A stretch of 64,000 bases of DNA. It comes from Blattabacterium clevelandi (GTDB lineage: Bacteria; Bacteroidota; Bacteroidia; Flavobacteriales; Blattabacteriaceae). The DNA is taken from the NCBI RefSeq assembly GCF_003268615.1, contig NZ_CP029844.1, positions 553,423 through 617,422 on the forward strand, in the 5' to 3' direction. The notes beneath the pieces are model-generated. The model was not told the DNA's origin. It ran no database searches and worked only from the letters and a program-made list of their open reading frames with translations. The position numbers and the translations under genes are program-made. This document shows positions 10,104-18,999 of this stretch, piece after piece (within the stretch, counting starts at the first letter, position 1; the number at the start of each line of letters is the position of its first letter).

Positions 10104-10111
10104 CAAAAATA
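10104..10111 (-). promoter_or_regulatory. Candidate Bacteroidota -7 box upstream of actA
   Basis: The minus strand reads TATTTTTG, matching the TAnnTTTG -7 element of Bacteroidota sigma factors, 34 bases before the actA ATG in the divergent actA/M16 gap. No clear -33 element is visible, and in DNA this AT-rich a chance match is plausible. Confidence 0.3.
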
Positions 10112-10141
10112 GAATAAAAGAAAAAAATTCGTAAATTCCTT

Positions 10142-10173
10142 TTTGGAAAATTGAAAAAAAGAATTTATTTTTT
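10142..10173 (+). promoter_or_regulatory. Candidate promoter of the M16 peptidase operon
   Basis: A TTTG at 10142-10145 and a TATTTTTT at 10166-10173 are 20 bases apart, close to the Bacteroidota -33 TTTG / -7 TAnnTTTG arrangement, with the final G replaced by T. The ATG follows at 10195. Low confidence because of base composition. Confidence 0.25.
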
Positions 10174-10194
10174 TTATTTATTCATAAACATAAC

Positions 10195-11538
10195 ATGAAT
10201 AGATTTTATTTCTTAATATTACTAATCATAACAATAATAATGTTCAATTCTAATCATTTGAAAGCAGATAACGAAGCTACTACGAAAATTAGATTTTTTG
10301 AAGAAACACTGATAAATGGACTACATATAATCTTACACCAAGATAATACAAATCCATTGGTTTCTATTTCTGTTTTATATCATGTAGGTACTAAAAATGA
10401 ATTTCCTGGAAAATCTGGATTTGCTCATTTTTTTGAACATCTTATGTTTGAGGGTTCTAAAAATATTAAAAAAGGAGATTTTTTTAAATATATAGCTTCT
10501 AATGGTGGAAAAAATAATGCTTATACCAATCATGATGAAACTTGTTATTACGAGGTTCTCCCCTCTGATCGTTTACCATTAGCTTTATGGTTGGAATCTG
10601 AAAGAATGCTTCATGCAAAGATAGATGAAGAAAGTATTAATATTCAAAGAGAAGTAGTAAAGGAAGAAAAAAAAATGCAAATTGAAAATCAACCATATGC
10701 TCAAGCTATTTCCGAAATTATACCTTCTTTATTATTTAAAAAACACCCATATAAATATCCTATTATTGGTTTTGAAAAAGATTTAAATACGGCAACAGAA
10801 AAAGATTACAAAAAATTTTATGAAACTTATTATGTCCCAAATAATGCCACGTTAGTGGTTACTGGTGATTTTGAAATGAATGAAGCAAGGAATCTTGTTG
10901 ATAGATATTTTTCTTCTATTCCTAAAGGAAAAATAGATTTTAACATGAAAAAAATAGAAGAAGATCCCATAAAAAAAGAAATTTTTTTTACATATGTAGA
11001 TAAAAATACTAAAGTTCCCGGAGTTTTTTTATCATATAGATTTCCAAAAATGACTGATGAAGATACTTACGTATTAAAAATTATAGATCATGTTCTTTCT
11101 TCTGGAGAAAGTTCACGTATAATGAAAAATGTAATAAATAAAAAACAATTAGCTTCTTATGCTGGATCTTTTTTAGATTCTATGGAAGATTATGGTATTT
11201 TTATTATATACGGATTAATTAATCCAAAAATTACTTTAGATCAATTAACTAAAGTTATAGATGAGGAAATAGAAAATTTGAAAGAAAAAGGGATTACACA
11301 ATATGAATTAAATAAACAAAAAAATTTTTTTGAAAAAAAATTTCTTTTTGATAATTATTCTATGAGTGGAATAGCATCAAATTTATCCCACTATTTTTTA
11401 TATTATCAAAATACAGATTTAATTAATACAGATATAGAAAAATATCGTAAAATATCTGTAGAAGATATTAAGATTGTTGCTAATAAATATTTAAATAAAA
11501 ATTGTAGAGTCCGTTTGTATAATGTTCCAATTAGTTAA
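10195..11538 (+). CDS. M16 family zinc peptidase, catalytic subunit
   Basis: Secreted or periplasmic zinc metallopeptidase of the M16 (pitrilysin/processing-peptidase) family. A signal peptide occupies about residues 1-24. The inverted zinc motif HFFEH is at residues 78-82 (HxxEH, with the catalytic Glu81), and the downstream VVKEEKKM stretch supplies the expected third metal ligand. At 447 aa it is one half of a two-gene system: the next gene, overlapping by 17 bp, encodes the partner lacking the zinc motif, as in bacterial heterodimeric M16B enzymes. Substrate unknown; peptide turnover in the periplasm is an inference. Confidence 0.9.
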   Translation: MNRFYFLILLIITIIMFNSNHLKADNEATTKIRFFEETLINGLHIILHQDNTNPLVSISVLYHVGTKNEFPGKSGFAHFFEHLMFEGSKNIKKGDFFKYIASNGGKNNAYTNHDETCYYEVLPSDRLPLALWLESERMLHAKIDEESINIQREVVKEEKKMQIENQPYAQAISEIIPSLLFKKHPYKYPIIGFEKDLNTATEKDYKKFYETYYVPNNATLVVTGDFEMNEARNLVDRYFSSIPKGKIDFNMKKIEEDPIKKEIFFTYVDKNTKVPGVFLSYRFPKMTDEDTYVLKIIDHVLSSGESSRIMKNVINKKQLASYAGSFLDSMEDYGIFIIYGLINPKITLDQLTKVIDEEIENLKEKGITQYELNKQKNFFEKKFLFDNYSMSGIASNLSHYFLYYQNTDLINTDIEKYRKISVEDIKIVANKYLNKNCRVRLYNVPIS

Positions 11539-12967
11539 TTTTTTTCAAAAAATTATTTTTATCATAATAATTAACCTTTTTTTTCAAACCAATATGTTTT
11601 CTCAAAAATTTGATCGAAATTTACCACCTAAATCTTTAAAAAAGAAGATATTCATTAATATTAAAAAACCATTTTTTTTTAAAATGAAAAATGGATTAAA
11701 AGTTTTAGTTGTGGAAAACCATAAACTTCCTTTAGTTAGAATAGGATTAGAATTAGATTATCAACCATTCTTAGAAAAAGATAAAGCTGGTATCAAAAAA
11801 ATTTTTGGAAAAATGCTTCGTTCTGGAACCAAAAATTATTCTAAAGAAAAATTAGATGAAGTGATTGATTATATTGGAACAACTTTATATACTTCTTTCT
11901 CGGGTATATCTATTTCTACTTTAAAAAAAAATTTGGATAAATCAATTTCTATTATGAGTGATATTTTGTTGAATACCCAGTTTGATAACTCTAAAGAATT
12001 AGAGAAAATAGTTAAACAAAAAATTATAGATATCAATCTATCAGAAAAAGATCCAAATGCTATTTTACAACGTGTACGAAATGTTTTATATTTTGGAAAA
12101 AATCATCCTTATGGGGAATATGAAACTTACGATACTATAAAAAATATCACTCTTAACGATTTAAAAAAATTGTATCATAAATATTATATTCCGAATATTT
12201 CCTATCTTTCTTTTATAGGAGATATTTATCCAAAAGAAGCAAAAAAATTATGTGAACGTTATTTACATAAATGGAAAAAAAGATCTTTTTTTCATGAAAA
12301 AAAAAATATAAATGAACTGATAAAATCTCCGGATCTAGAAATAGATTTAGTTGATATTCCTACTCTTACCCAATCTACAATTTGTTTTGGAGGTCCTATT
12401 TTTTTAAAAAAAAATGATCCTATATATTTTTCTTCCATTTTAGCAAATGGAATTCTAGGAGGAGGACCTCAAAGTCGTTTATTTTTAAATCTTAGAGAAA
12501 AAAAAGCTTATACATATGGGGCTAATTCTATTTTAAAATCGGATAAAAATATAGGTTATTTTTCCATTTATACTCAGGTAAGAAATGGAGTTACTGATAA
12601 GGCTATAGAAGATATTTTAAAAGAAATTATAGAAATAACAAAAAATAAAGTATCCTTAGAAGAATTAAAAATTAAAAAAGAAGAAATATGTGGTCAATTT
12701 ATCATGGATTTAGAAGATCCTAATAGAATTAGTGATCTTTTTATTAGTCAATTAAAAAATCATCTTCCAAATAATTTTTACAAAAATTATTTGAAAAATA
12801 TACAGTCTGTAACTATATATAATATATATTCTTCATGTAAGAAATTTTTTTCTGTAAAAAATGGAAGAATTTTAATTATTGGAAAAGTTAATGATATTTT
12901 ACCTAATCTTAAAAAATTTGGTTATCCTATTCGTTTTTTTGATAAATTTGGACAAATATTAAAATGA
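11522..12967 (+). CDS. M16 family peptidase, non-catalytic partner subunit
   Basis: Second M16 protein (481 aa) with an N-terminal hydrophobic export signal. It lacks any HxxEH zinc motif but keeps the substrate-binding R/Y region of the C-terminal M16 domain (LGGGPQSRLFLNLREKKAYT near residue 315). This is the signature of the inactive chain of M16B heterodimers, which completes the substrate chamber. The start ATG overlaps the end of the catalytic subunit gene by 17 bp and the stop overlaps the next gene by 4 bp (ATGA), so all three are translationally coupled. Confidence 0.88.
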   Translation: MFQLVNFFQKIIFIIIINLFFQTNMFSQKFDRNLPPKSLKKKIFINIKKPFFFKMKNGLKVLVVENHKLPLVRIGLELDYQPFLEKDKAGIKKIFGKMLRSGTKNYSKEKLDEVIDYIGTTLYTSFSGISISTLKKNLDKSISIMSDILLNTQFDNSKELEKIVKQKIIDINLSEKDPNAILQRVRNVLYFGKNHPYGEYETYDTIKNITLNDLKKLYHKYYIPNISYLSFIGDIYPKEAKKLCERYLHKWKKRSFFHEKKNINELIKSPDLEIDLVDIPTLTQSTICFGGPIFLKKNDPIYFSSILANGILGGGPQSRLFLNLREKKAYTYGANSILKSDKNIGYFSIYTQVRNGVTDKAIEDILKEIIEITKNKVSLEELKIKKEEICGQFIMDLEDPNRISDLFISQLKNHLPNNFYKNYLKNIQSVTIYNIYSSCKKFFSVKNGRILIIGKVNDILPNLKKFGYPIRFFDKFGQILK

Positions 12968-13290
12968 ATGAAATAATGAATGAAGATTCATCTTTAGAAG
13001 ATCGTATTATTTCTGTATTAAAAAGGATATATGACCCAGAAATACCAGTAGATATTTATGAACTTGGTCTTATTTATGATATTCAAATTTCTAGAAAAAA
13101 AGAAGTGAAAATTTTGATGACTCTCACAACGTCTAATTGTCCAGTAGCCGATAGTTTGCCTATAGAAGTAAAAGAAAAAATTCAATCTATTAAAGAAATT
13201 AAAAATGTCAATGTAGTTTTGACGTTTGATCCTCCTTGGGATAGAGGATTTATGAGTGAAGAAGCTCGTTTAGAACTTGGAATGTTATAA
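12964..13290 (+). CDS. DUF59/MIP18 family iron-sulfur assembly protein (SufT-like)
   Basis: Small protein (108 aa) of the MIP18/DUF59 family, which helps mature Fe-S proteins, often beside Suf components. The signature YDPEIPVDIYELGLIYD is at about residues 22-38, followed by the TTSNCPVADSLP segment with the conserved cysteine and the C-terminal PPWDRGFMSEEARLELG. The start overlaps the preceding stop by 4 bp. No other suf gene is in the window. ActB and other iron-sulfur proteins would be clients, by inference. Confidence 0.87.
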   Translation: MNEIMNEDSSLEDRIISVLKRIYDPEIPVDIYELGLIYDIQISRKKEVKILMTLTTSNCPVADSLPIEVKEKIQSIKEIKNVNVVLTFDPPWDRGFMSEEARLELGML

Positions 13291-13316
13291 ATTTTAATAT
13301 TATATAAAAGATAAAT

Positions 13317-14264
13317 ATGAGCCTTTTTAGTTTACTATTTTATGGATTATTAATTCTTTTAATCTTATCCTTTTTTTCTAGTTTTATTTTCATAGTTCAT
13401 CAGGAAACAGCATCTGTTATTGAAAGACTTGGAAAATTTCATAATATTCGTCAGGCTGGACTTCATTTTAAAATTCCTATTATAGATAATGTAGTTGGAA
13501 AACTTACGTTGAAAATTCAACAATTAGATATTTTGGTAGATACAAAAACTAAAGATAATGTTTTTGTGAAAGTAAAAATTTCTGTACAATTTAAAGTCAT
13601 CGAAAATAAAGTATATGAAGCTTTTTATAAATTGGATAATTCTAATACACAAATTACATCCTATATCTTTGATGTAGTAAGAGCAGAGGTTCCAAAAATG
13701 CGTTTAGATGATGTTTTTGAACGAAAAGATTATATTGCTATTGCTGTAAAAAGAGAACTAGAAGAATCTATGTTAGATTATGGATATTCCATTATTAAAG
13801 CATTAGTTACAGATTTAGATCCTGATGATCAGGTAAAACAAGCAATGAATCGTATTAATACTGCTGAGAGAGAAAAAGTTGCTGCGGAATATAAAGCAGA
13901 ATCTGAAAGAATACAAATTGTAGCTAAAGCTAAAGCGGAAGCTGAAAGTAAAAAATTACAGGGAAAAGGGACCGCGGATCAACGTAGAGAAATAGCCAGA
14001 GGAATTTTAGAATCTGTAGAAGTGTTAAATAATGTTGGAATCAATTCACAAGAAGCGTCTGCTTTAATTGTAGTAACGCAACATTATGATACCCTTCAAT
14101 CTATGGGAGAAAGTTCAAATACTAATTTAATTTTATTACCTAATTCTCCGGGAGCAGCTAATGAGATGTTGAATAACATGATAACTTCATTCAATATATC
14201 TAATCAAATTGGAGAATCTTTAAAAAAGAAAAATGAGAATAAAAATAGTAAAAAAAATAAATGA
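13317..14264 (+). CDS. SPFH/band-7 membrane protein (stomatin/QmcA-like)
   Basis: Membrane scaffold protein of the stomatin/prohibitin/HflK superfamily, 315 aa. One N-terminal membrane span (about 5-27) precedes the band-7 domain, recognisable by ERLGKFHNIRQAGLHFKIP. An alanine/glutamate-rich coiled coil (TAEREKVAAEYKAESERIQ) covers about residues 180-230, and the tail is lysine/asparagine-rich. Homologues form membrane microdomains and often associate with proteases. No NfeD partner gene is adjacent. It sits 26 bp after the sufT-like gene in the same direction. Confidence 0.9.
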   Translation: MSLFSLLFYGLLILLILSFFSSFIFIVHQETASVIERLGKFHNIRQAGLHFKIPIIDNVVGKLTLKIQQLDILVDTKTKDNVFVKVKISVQFKVIENKVYEAFYKLDNSNTQITSYIFDVVRAEVPKMRLDDVFERKDYIAIAVKRELEESMLDYGYSIIKALVTDLDPDDQVKQAMNRINTAEREKVAAEYKAESERIQIVAKAKAEAESKKLQGKGTADQRREIARGILESVEVLNNVGINSQEASALIVVTQHYDTLQSMGESSNTNLILLPNSPGAANEMLNNMITSFNISNQIGESLKKKNENKNSKKNK

Positions 14265-14281
14265 TAAAATTATAAAAATCC

Positions 14282-14635
14282 ATGGAAATAATAGGAATAG
14301 TAAAAAAATTGTTTGATATTCAAAAATTTGATAGTGGATTTCAAAAAAGGGAAATAGTGATCACTACAGAAGAGCCATATCCTCAAAACATATTACTGGA
14401 ATTTATTCAAGATAAAGTGGAATTATTGAATTCTATAAGACCAAAAGATAAAATAAAAGTTTTTATTAATATTCGTGGAAGAGAATGGACTAACCAAGAA
14501 GGAATTATAAAATATTTTAATTCTATACAAGGATGGAAAATTGAGGAAATACAACATTCTTTAGGATCTTCAAAAAAAACATCTACTATATCTCCATCTT
14601 TATCTTCGGATGATTTTGATGATTTACCTTTTTAA
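14282..14635 (+). CDS. DUF3127 protein
   Basis: Bacteroidota-restricted small protein (117 aa). It shows the family pattern GFQKREIVITTEEPYPQ (about 19-33), LEFIQDKVELLN and the highly conserved NIRGREWTNQEG / YFNSIQGWKIE block at about 60-84, ending in an acidic DDFDDLPF tail like that of single-stranded DNA-binding proteins. An OB-fold nucleic-acid role is therefore suspected but unproven. It ends 13 bp before the convergent nth stop. Confidence 0.85.
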   Translation: MEIIGIVKKLFDIQKFDSGFQKREIVITTEEPYPQNILLEFIQDKVELLNSIRPKDKIKVFINIRGREWTNQEGIIKYFNSIQGWKIEEIQHSLGSSKKTSTISPSLSSDDFDDLPF

Positions 14636-14648
14636 TTTTATATTATTT

Positions 14649-15284
14649 TTATAAAAGATAATTGTTTACCAATTTTTGATAAATAATATCTTTTTGAGGA
14701 TTCCATTTTCTGGATGGAGAATATTTTTTTCCATAAAAAATGATTTGAAGATGTAATTTTTTCCATTTTTTTTTTGAGAATATACGTTTAGCATCTTTTT
14801 CCGTTTGTTGGACATTTTTTCCATTACTTAATTTCCATCTGAACATCATTCTATGAATATGGGTATCTACAGGAAAAACAGGTATTTTCGATCTATGAAA
14901 TAAGAAAACAGAAGCACTCTTATGACCAATTCCAGGTAAAGATTCTAATTCTAAAATATTATTTGGAATAACTCCATGATATTTATTTATTAAAATATTC
15001 GATAAATTATAAATATGACTAGCTTTTTTATTATAAAGTCCGATATTTTTTATTGAATTTTTAATCTCATTTATAGTAAGTTTAATGATGTCTTGAGGAT
15101 TTTGAATTTTTTGAAAAAAATGTTTTGTCAATTCGTTAACTTTTTCTTCCTTACTATTGGAAGTTAGAAGTATAGCTAAAAGTAAAGTATATTCATTAAT
15201 ATAATATAATGAACTGATTGGATTAGGATAAATAAAATCTAAGGTATCTATGATAATTTTTATTTTTTTTTTCGTTTTTAACAC
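14649..15284 (-). CDS. nth: Endonuclease III-like DNA glycosylase without iron-sulfur site
   Basis: Base-excision repair glycosylase/AP lyase. The helix-hairpin-helix LPGIGHKSAS carries the catalytic lysine (Lys122) and the catalytic aspartate is Asp140 in FPVDTHIHR. The usual C-terminal [4Fe-4S] loop with four cysteines is absent: the corresponding stretch (about residues 180-211) has no Cys, and none is seen anywhere in the 211-aa protein. It starts with GTG, 14 bp after the clpC stop, so it is probably co-transcribed with clpC. Active residues suggest it still works; cluster-free Nth homologues are uncommon. Confidence 0.85.
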   Translation of the reverse strand: MLKTKKKIKIIIDTLDFIYPNPISSLYYINEYTLLLAILLTSNSKEEKVNELTKHFFQKIQNPQDIIKLTINEIKNSIKNIGLYNKKASHIYNLSNILINKYHGVIPNNILELESLPGIGHKSASVFLFHRSKIPVFPVDTHIHRMMFRWKLSNGKNVQQTEKDAKRIFSKKKWKKLHLQIIFYGKKYSPSRKWNPQKDIIYQKLVNNYLL

Positions 15285-15298
15285 TGAATTAAGTGATT

Positions 15299-17407
15299 TT
15301 ATTGATTTTGAATAGAGATGTGAATATCATCTTTTTTATCGTTCATTTTCAATGTTATTTGATCTCCTTTTCTTAAAGTTTCACTAATAATACATTCCGA
15401 TATAGGATTTTTTATAAATTTTTCTATTATTCTTTTTAATGAACGGGCTCCATATTCTTGGTTAAATCCTTTTTCCTTAATAAAATCTTTGACTTCTGGA
15501 AATAGAATTAATTTATATCCTAAATAAGACATATGAATACTTATTTTTTTTAATTCTATATGAGTTATTTTAGATATATCTTCTTGGTTAAGAGTATTAA
15601 AAATGATAATATCATCTATTCTATTTATAAATTCTGGAGAAAAAATACGTTTCAAAGTTTTTTCTAAAATATTTTTATAATCATTTGATTTTTTTGATTG
15701 AGTATAAAAACCTATTTTTTGACCAAATTCTATTAATTTTTGAGTATCCGTATTTGAGGTAAAAATAATTACAGAATTTTTAAAATTTACTTTTCTTCCA
15801 AGACTATCAGTTACACATCCATAATCAAGTATTTGTAATAAAACATTAAATACTTCATGATGGGCTTTTTCTATTTCATCTAATAAAATAACAGAATAAG
15901 GTTTACGACGTATAATTTCTGTTAACTGCCCCCCTTCTTCGTATCCGACATAACCAGGAGGAGCTCCAATTAATCTAGAAATAGAAAATTTTTCCATATA
16001 TTCACTCATATCGATACGTACTAATGATTCTTCTGAATCAAAAAGTTCTTTTGCAAATACTTTTGCTAAATAAGTTTTTCCAACTCCTGTTTTTCCAAAA
16101 AAAATAAAAGATCCTATAGGGGAATTAGGATCTTTTAATCCTGTTCGATTTCTTTTAACTGCTTTCACTATTTTTTCTATAGCTTCATCTTGTCCTATTA
16201 TTTTTTCTTTTAGAATGCTTATCATTTTATTCAATTTTTTCATTTCCGCTTGAGCTATTCTATTTACTGGAACTCCACTCATCATAGAAACTACTTCTTC
16301 TACGTTTTCTTCAGAAACTATTTCTTTGTTTTCTTTGGATAAATTTTCCCATGATTTTTGTGCTTTGATCAATTTTTTTTCTATACGTTTTTCCGTATCA
16401 CGTAAATGCGCAGCTTCTTCATATTTTTGACTTTTAACTACTTTCAATTTTTTTTCCCGAATATTTTCCAATTCTTTTTCCAAAAAAACTATTTCTTGGG
16501 GGACTTTAATATTTTTAATATGTACACGAGATCCAGCTTCATCAAGTGCATCAATAGCTTTATCTGGTAAATAACGATCTACAATATATCGTACAGTTAA
16601 ATTTACACAAGCTTTTATAGATTCTTCTGTATAAATGACATTATGATGATTTTCATATTTTTCTTTGATTTTTTTTAAAATTTCAATAGTTTCTTCTTCT
16701 GAAGAAGGTGGTACTATAATTTTTTGAAATCTACGTTCTAATGCTCCATCTTTTTCTATATATTGTCTATATTCATTTAATGTAGTTGCTCCAATACATT
16801 GAATAGATCCTCTAGCTAAAGCAGGTTTAAATATATTAGAAGCATCTAATGAACCAGTTGTTCCTCCTGCTCCAATCATCGTATGAATTTCATCTATAAA
16901 AAGAATTAAATTTGCATCTTTTTCTGACTCATTTATAATAGTTTTTATTCTTTCTTCAAATTGACCTCTATATTTAGTTCCAGCAACTAGAATTGCTAAG
17001 TCTAAAACAACTACTCTTTTATTATATAATACTCTAGAAACTTTTTTTTGTACAATTCGCAAAGCTAAACCCTCTGCAATAGAAGATTTTCCTACACCTG
17101 GTTCTCCTATAAGGAGAGGATTATTCTTTTTTCTCCTGCTCAATATTTGAGATACTCGTTCAATTTCCTTGTCTCTTCCTACTACTGGATCTAATTTACC
17201 ATTAATAGCAATATAATTTAGATCAATTCCAAAATTATCCAATACTGGAGTATTTCTTTTTATAGTAGAAGAAGTTCCTCTATTGTTGTTGTAATAATTA
17301 GATCCTGTTCTAATTCCTCCAAATCCTCCATAAGAAGAAGTGGAACTGTCATTTTCAATATTTTCATCTGAATAAGTAGAAGAAAAAAAAAATCTATAAT
17401 GATTCAT
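15299..17407 (-). CDS. clpC: ClpC-type AAA+ unfoldase lacking the N-terminal domain
   Basis: ATP-driven unfoldase that feeds ClpP (gene at 39542). Two AAA+ modules are present with Walker A motifs GEPGVGKS and GKTGVGKT; a UVR-like segment (SQKYEEAAHLRDTEKRIEKK) lies between them, which marks ClpC rather than ClpB. A KIGFY tripeptide-type loop in the second module fits ClpP docking. The protein is 702 aa against about 810-850 for the family: the double-repeat N domain is gone, leaving a Ser/Gly/Asn-rich leader of about 55 residues. Only 101 bp separate it from dnaX, too little to hide the missing part. A long palindrome lies in that gap. Confidence 0.92.
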   Translation of the reverse strand: MNHYRFFFSSTYSDENIENDSSTSSYGGFGGIRTGSNYYNNNRGTSSTIKRNTPVLDNFGIDLNYIAINGKLDPVVGRDKEIERVSQILSRRKKNNPLLIGEPGVGKSSIAEGLALRIVQKKVSRVLYNKRVVVLDLAILVAGTKYRGQFEERIKTIINESEKDANLILFIDEIHTMIGAGGTTGSLDASNIFKPALARGSIQCIGATTLNEYRQYIEKDGALERRFQKIIVPPSSEEETIEILKKIKEKYENHHNVIYTEESIKACVNLTVRYIVDRYLPDKAIDALDEAGSRVHIKNIKVPQEIVFLEKELENIREKKLKVVKSQKYEEAAHLRDTEKRIEKKLIKAQKSWENLSKENKEIVSEENVEEVVSMMSGVPVNRIAQAEMKKLNKMISILKEKIIGQDEAIEKIVKAVKRNRTGLKDPNSPIGSFIFFGKTGVGKTYLAKVFAKELFDSEESLVRIDMSEYMEKFSISRLIGAPPGYVGYEEGGQLTEIIRRKPYSVILLDEIEKAHHEVFNVLLQILDYGCVTDSLGRKVNFKNSVIIFTSNTDTQKLIEFGQKIGFYTQSKKSNDYKNILEKTLKRIFSPEFINRIDDIIIFNTLNQEDISKITHIELKKISIHMSYLGYKLILFPEVKDFIKEKGFNQEYGARSLKRIIEKFIKNPISECIISETLRKGDQITLKMNDKKDDIHISIQNQ

Positions 17408-17432
17408 AAATAAAAATGTTTCGAGGAAGATA

Positions 17433-17470
17433 AATTATCTATTTCATTTGTACAAATGAAATAGATAATT
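17433..17470. repeat. Perfect 38-nt palindrome in the clpC leader
   Basis: Bases 17433-17470 equal their own reverse complement without a mismatch; the centre is TTTGTACAAA between 17451 and 17452. In RNA it would fold into a stem of about 17 bp with a 4-nt loop. It lies 26 bases upstream of the clpC ATG and 39 bases after the dnaX stop, both genes being on the minus strand. No U-tract follows on the minus strand, so it is not a standard terminator for dnaX; an operator, leader hairpin or processing site are possible. On the plus strand a short hairpin and a T-rich stretch follow. Confidence 0.8.
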
Positions 17471-17508
17471 GAAAATATTCAATTATATTTTTTTTTTGTT
17501 TTTTTTCA

Positions 17509-18987
17509 TTATTCTATTGGTATTTTTGGTATAGAAGATGAAAATTTCAAATTTAATTTTTCTATCAATTGATCTACAAACTTATTTCTTTTAGATAGAA
17601 AATTATATTGTTCTTTTGGAAAATGGTCTAATTTTTTTGTTAAAGTTTTAAATTTTAAATGAGGGTTATTTAATTTTTTACGTAAATATTTGATAAAATC
17701 TTCTTGGATTAAGAAAAACTCCCTATTTTCTAATTTTGAAGGGATTATTAAAATTATTCTACTTTTGAAAATTTGGAATTGTATTTCATTTTTTAATGAA
17801 TTTAAATAAATTGGATTTATTTTTTCGGAAATTTTTTGTATAAAAAATTTCCAATTTTCTTTTAAAAATTGAATTTTTTTATTTTTTAATTCAGAAGTAT
17901 CCCGATTGAAATTCCATTTATAAAAATAAAAACCATTAACTAATTGTATTAAATATATTTCTATTGTTAATCTATAATTTTTACTCAATATTGATTCCTT
18001 TTCCATATTATGACAAATCATTAAAGCCTTCATTAAAAAAGAATAAGATAAACTCTTTGATTGTTTTATATAAGATTGTATAATAGTTTTCTTTTTATAT
18101 TTTAAAATAAATATGGTATCAGTATTTTTAGATAATAATAAATTTCTAAAATGATTTGTTAATCCACTTATAAATGTGGTGGATGATACTCCATTTTGGA
18201 AAATTTGATTCAATAATATTAATATTTTAGATATTTTTTCGTTTAATAGATAATCAATCATTTTAAAATAGTAATCTATATCCAAAATACCTAGTTTTTC
18301 CATTACTAATTGTTTAGAAATTTTTTTTTCTTCATAAAAAGTAAGTCGATCGAAAGTATAAAGAGCTTTACTAATTGAACCATTTCCATATTGAGATATG
18401 AGAAATAAAGCTTCCTTTTCTATTTGAATACATTCTTTTTCCGAAATTTTTTTTAAAAAAAAATAAATTTCTTTTAAAGAAATTTTTTTAAAATTATAGA
18501 CTTGACTATGTAAAATAATGGAATCTAGTATTTCATTATTTTCTGAACAACAGAAAATAAATAATACATGTGAAGGAAGTTTTTCAATACTTTTTAAAAG
18601 TAAGTTCAAAGATTCTTGAGAAAATAAATGAATGTCATTTATGATAAGTATTTTATACTTTCCTTTTTTTGGATATACAAAAATTTTTCTTATCATTTCA
18701 AAAATAAATTCTATTGGATGATTAAAAAATCCACTAATTTCAAAAACATTCAAGTACAATGATCCTACTTCTGAAAAAGAATTTAATTCATTGGATAAAA
18801 TTTTCGCACATATATTTTTTCCAACTCCTTTTGGTCCAAAAAATAATAAAACTTGAGATAAACAACTATTTTTTATTGCATTTTTTAAAATGATGATAAC
18901 TTCATTTTGACCAATGATATCATTCCATTTTATGGGTCTATATTTTATAGTTAATACAGTTTTATAAGAAAAAACCTTATTATCCAT
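17509..18987 (-). CDS. dnaX: DNA polymerase III gamma/tau subunit DnaX, ATPase motifs eroded
   Basis: Clamp-loader subunit of the replicase. The N-terminal KYRPIKWNDIIGQ is the DnaX family signature and the AAA+ fold is recognisable. Several functional motifs are altered: Walker A is GPKGVGKN (51-58, Asn for Thr/Ser); the Walker B area reads LIINDIH with Asn/Asp where Asp-Glu are usual; the four-cysteine zinc module normally after Walker A is missing; and the SRC arginine-finger motif reads ILHSQ (158-162). The 492-aa length keeps a C-terminal domain of tau type. Function as a structural clamp-loader subunit is plausible; full ATPase activity is doubtful. It ends 12 bp after sucC's... upstream neighbour is sucC, whose stop lies 12 bp before the dnaX ATG. 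Confidence 0.85.
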   Translation of the reverse strand: MDNKVFSYKTVLTIKYRPIKWNDIIGQNEVIIILKNAIKNSCLSQVLLFFGPKGVGKNICAKILSNELNSFSEVGSLYLNVFEISGFFNHPIEFIFEMIRKIFVYPKKGKYKILIINDIHLFSQESLNLLLKSIEKLPSHVLFIFCCSENNEILDSIILHSQVYNFKKISLKEIYFFLKKISEKECIQIEKEALFLISQYGNGSISKALYTFDRLTFYEEKKISKQLVMEKLGILDIDYYFKMIDYLLNEKISKILILLNQIFQNGVSSTTFISGLTNHFRNLLLSKNTDTIFILKYKKKTIIQSYIKQSKSLSYSFLMKALMICHNMEKESILSKNYRLTIEIYLIQLVNGFYFYKWNFNRDTSELKNKKIQFLKENWKFFIQKISEKINPIYLNSLKNEIQFQIFKSRIILIIPSKLENREFFLIQEDFIKYLRKKLNNPHLKFKTLTKKLDHFPKEQYNFLSKRNKFVDQLIEKLNLKFSSSIPKIPIE

Positions 18988-18999
18988 TATTCTAATTTA

